DNA of 6,733 nucleotides from an uncultured Halieaceae bacterium (GTDB lineage Bacteria > Pseudomonadota > Gammaproteobacteria > Pseudomonadales > Halieaceae). The stretch is taken from NCBI GenBank assembly GCA_913063005.1, contig CAJXZI010000108.1, positions 1 to 6,733 on the forward strand. The letters are read 5' to 3'. A program made the position numbers and the translations under genes. Below the pieces are notes generated by a model that did not search any database, was not told the DNA's origin, and was given only the letters and a program-made list of their open reading frames with translations. Positions 5,422 through 6,733 of this stretch are shown here, in pieces. Every line of letters starts with the position of its first letter. The stretch's first letter is position 1.

Positions 5422-6501
5422 ATGAACGAGACTATCGACAACTCGCGTCAGGGCTCAGGTATGGACGCCCGCGCCTCTGGAGCTGAGGGAGCAACCGCTA
5501 ACGCCCTACAGCCGGATTTATCCGCCGACCCACGCGCAAGCAATCTTAACGAACAGCAGCCAACGGTCGCGTTGCTATCGCCGTCTGATCTAGCAATCAA
5601 ACCCGGAGAACCGCTTGACGGGCCTTCAAAGACCGTAGTGAGTGACCTGATCAACGCGCATGGCTTCGTCGTTTTTCGTGGCTACGACGTCAAGAGTGAT
5701 AGTGACTTCCATCGCTTCATAGAGTGCTTTGGGCTGGATAATTTCAAATACGCAGACTCCTTTTCGAACGCCGTAAGACACAACCGAACCGAGCGTGTCT
5801 TCACCGCAAATGAAGCGCCGCCAAGCATAGAAATCTTTCTACACCATGAAATGGCTCAGACCCTCACCTTCCCGGGCGCTCTCTTTTTCTTTTGTGAAAA
5901 GGCAGCCGAGTCGGGTGGCGCTACCCCTGTCTGTCGATCGGATCTCACGCTGAAAACGCTGGAAGCAAACAACCCGGATTTCGTTGCTAAACTTCGCAAG
6001 GTCGGCGTGAAATATCGCAACTCGATGCCGTCAGCTGCGAACCTCGCGTCGGGTCAAGGCCGCAGTTGGAAAGACACGTTGACCGTGGGGAGTGAGCAAG
6101 AAGCCGAGAATAAACTGTCTGCCCTTGGCTATCGATTTAACTGGCTGGATGACGGCGGCCTATCGGTGCAAACCCCGGCGCTTGCAGCTGTCGATCACTT
6201 TGGGCGGGGTAAAGATGTCTTCTTCAACCAGATCGTAGCTGCAGCGGCTGGTTGGACGGTTGCTTCTGACGACAAAGCGCCTCGACTCTGCTTCGGCGAC
6301 GACAGCCCCATCAAGCAAGAAGATTTAGCCGACGCCATAAGCGTCGCCTATCAACACACCGTGGATTTGAACTGGCAAACGGGTGATGTCGCCCTGCTCG
6401 ACAACCTCAAGGTGATGCACGGTCGCCGGCCCTTTGAGGGGAGTCGGAGTGTGCTTGCATCGCTCTGTAACCCAATTTCGAGGCCTGCTTTAACCGCTTA
6501 G
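5422..6501 (+). CDS. TauD/SyrP-like Fe(II)/2-oxoglutarate-dependent dioxygenase, 359 aa
   Basis: The family uses ferrous iron, O2 and 2-oxoglutarate to hydroxylate, desaturate or demethylate small molecules in the cytosol. The facial triad is visible: FLHHEMAQT gives His141-x-Glu143 and VMHGRRPF gives His333. R342 in EGSRSVLASL fits the 2-oxoglutarate-binding Arg. FCEKAAESGGATPV (157-170), DVFFNQI (265-271) and WQTGDVALLDN (318-328) are typical of the clavaminate synthase/AsnO/SyrP branch, which has HxE rather than TauD's HxD. An acidic residue in the triad argues for a hydroxylase-type enzyme rather than a halogenase. Residues 1-45 are polar and low in complexity, probably disordered; an ATG at 5461 would shorten this by 13 residues and is preceded by AGGG. 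The gene lies 9 bases after the oxidoreductase, implying a shared pathway. The substrate is unknown. Its stop codon overlaps that of the convergent next gene. Confidence 0.9.
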   Translation: MNETIDNSRQGSGMDARASGAEGATANALQPDLSADPRASNLNEQQPTVALLSPSDLAIKPGEPLDGPSKTVVSDLINAHGFVVFRGYDVKSDSDFHRFIECFGLDNFKYADSFSNAVRHNRTERVFTANEAPPSIEIFLHHEMAQTLTFPGALFFFCEKAAESGGATPVCRSDLTLKTLEANNPDFVAKLRKVGVKYRNSMPSAANLASGQGRSWKDTLTVGSEQEAENKLSALGYRFNWLDDGGLSVQTPALAAVDHFGRGKDVFFNQIVAAAAGWTVASDDKAPRLCFGDDSPIKQEDLADAISVAYQHTVDLNWQTGDVALLDNLKVMHGRRPFEGSRSVLASLCNPISRPALTA

Positions 6502-6733
6502 ATCAACTTGAATTCTGCCATCGCTTCGTAATGCACTTGCATACGCGCCGCCAGCGCTTCGTCCGCTGAATCAAGTACTGGCAGCTCTTTCTTGGATAAA
6601 GCTGTCGTAGGTGGGGCGAAACCGGTCGATGTTTCAACCGCGCCATACCAATGCGATGCCCACACGCCATCACTCGACCGCCTCCCCGCGGGCCATTGCG
6701 TCATGGCACCGTCGAGCCATGGCACACCGAGTA
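6498..6733 (-). CDS. Sulfotransferase-like P-loop protein, C-terminal fragment, 5' part outside the window
   Basis: The minus-strand frame is open from the right edge to the TAA at 6498-6500, giving 78 residues without a real start; the GTG at 6725 lies inside the domain. It reads GVPWLDGAMTQWPAG, then SDGVWASHWYGAVETSTGF, and ends with LAARMQVHYEAMAEFKLI. The W-P-A-G...DGVWAxHWY...STGF series and the closing HYEAM match my memory of the C-terminus of a bacterial sulfotransferase-like family, distant from eukaryotic sulfotransferases and often without a known substrate. The P-loop and PAPS-binding residues would be upstream and cannot be checked, so activity is unproven. It converges on the dioxygenase gene with stop codons overlapping by 2 bases, leaving no room for a terminator between them. 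Whether it belongs to the same pathway is unclear because it is on the opposite strand. Confidence 0.7.
   Translation of the reverse strand, partial: LGVPWLDGAMTQWPAGRRSSDGVWASHWYGAVETSTGFAPPTTALSKKELPVLDSADEALAARMQVHYEAMAEFKLI

Overview
The window looks like a carbohydrate or small-molecule uptake and catabolism locus from a Gram-negative bacterium. Moderate GC, sodium-coupled symporters and close protein packing suggest a marine-type gammaproteobacterium. That placement is a weak inference, because no rRNA, tRNA or other phylogenetic marker is present.

Layout, left to right. Positions 3-368 (+) hold the C-terminal end of a GH36-type alpha-galactosidase whose catalytic part lies off the left edge. 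It converges with a sodium:solute symporter (SSS/SLC5 family, 480 aa) on the minus strand at 512-1954. Between them, at 414-509 (-), is the 3' end of a second symporter gene: about 27 codons that align closely with the C-terminus of the intact gene but in another frame, so a fossil paralogue. A 380-base intergenic region (1955-2334) separates the minus-strand symporter from a divergently transcribed one (2335-4056, +, 573 aa from a GTG start). This region contains a clear inverted repeat, ACCTCATA-N9-TATGAGGT, followed by a third copy of the half-site core. That is the best operator candidate in the window.

Downstream on the plus strand are a Gfo/Idh/MocA-family NAD(P)-dependent oxidoreductase (4237-5412, possibly starting earlier) and, 9 bases later, a TauD/SyrP-like Fe(II)/2-oxoglutarate dioxygenase (5422-6501). 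A possible 23-codon ORF overlaps the symporter stop codon. The dioxygenase gene ends in overlapping convergent stop codons with the 3' end of a minus-strand gene (6498-6733) that resembles the C-terminus of a P-loop sulfotransferase-like family.

Working together: the alpha-galactosidase and the two vSGLT-like symporters suggest release and sodium-driven import of a sugar or sugar-like compound. The symporter-oxidoreductase-dioxygenase set reads as one transcription unit that would import a compound and oxidise it at two sites. The substrate cannot be deduced from sequence. The two symporters keep different subsets of the sugar-binding residues known from Vibrio SGLT, so they probably carry different solutes. 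No CRISPR array, insertion sequence, tRNA, rRNA or convincing rho-independent terminator was seen.
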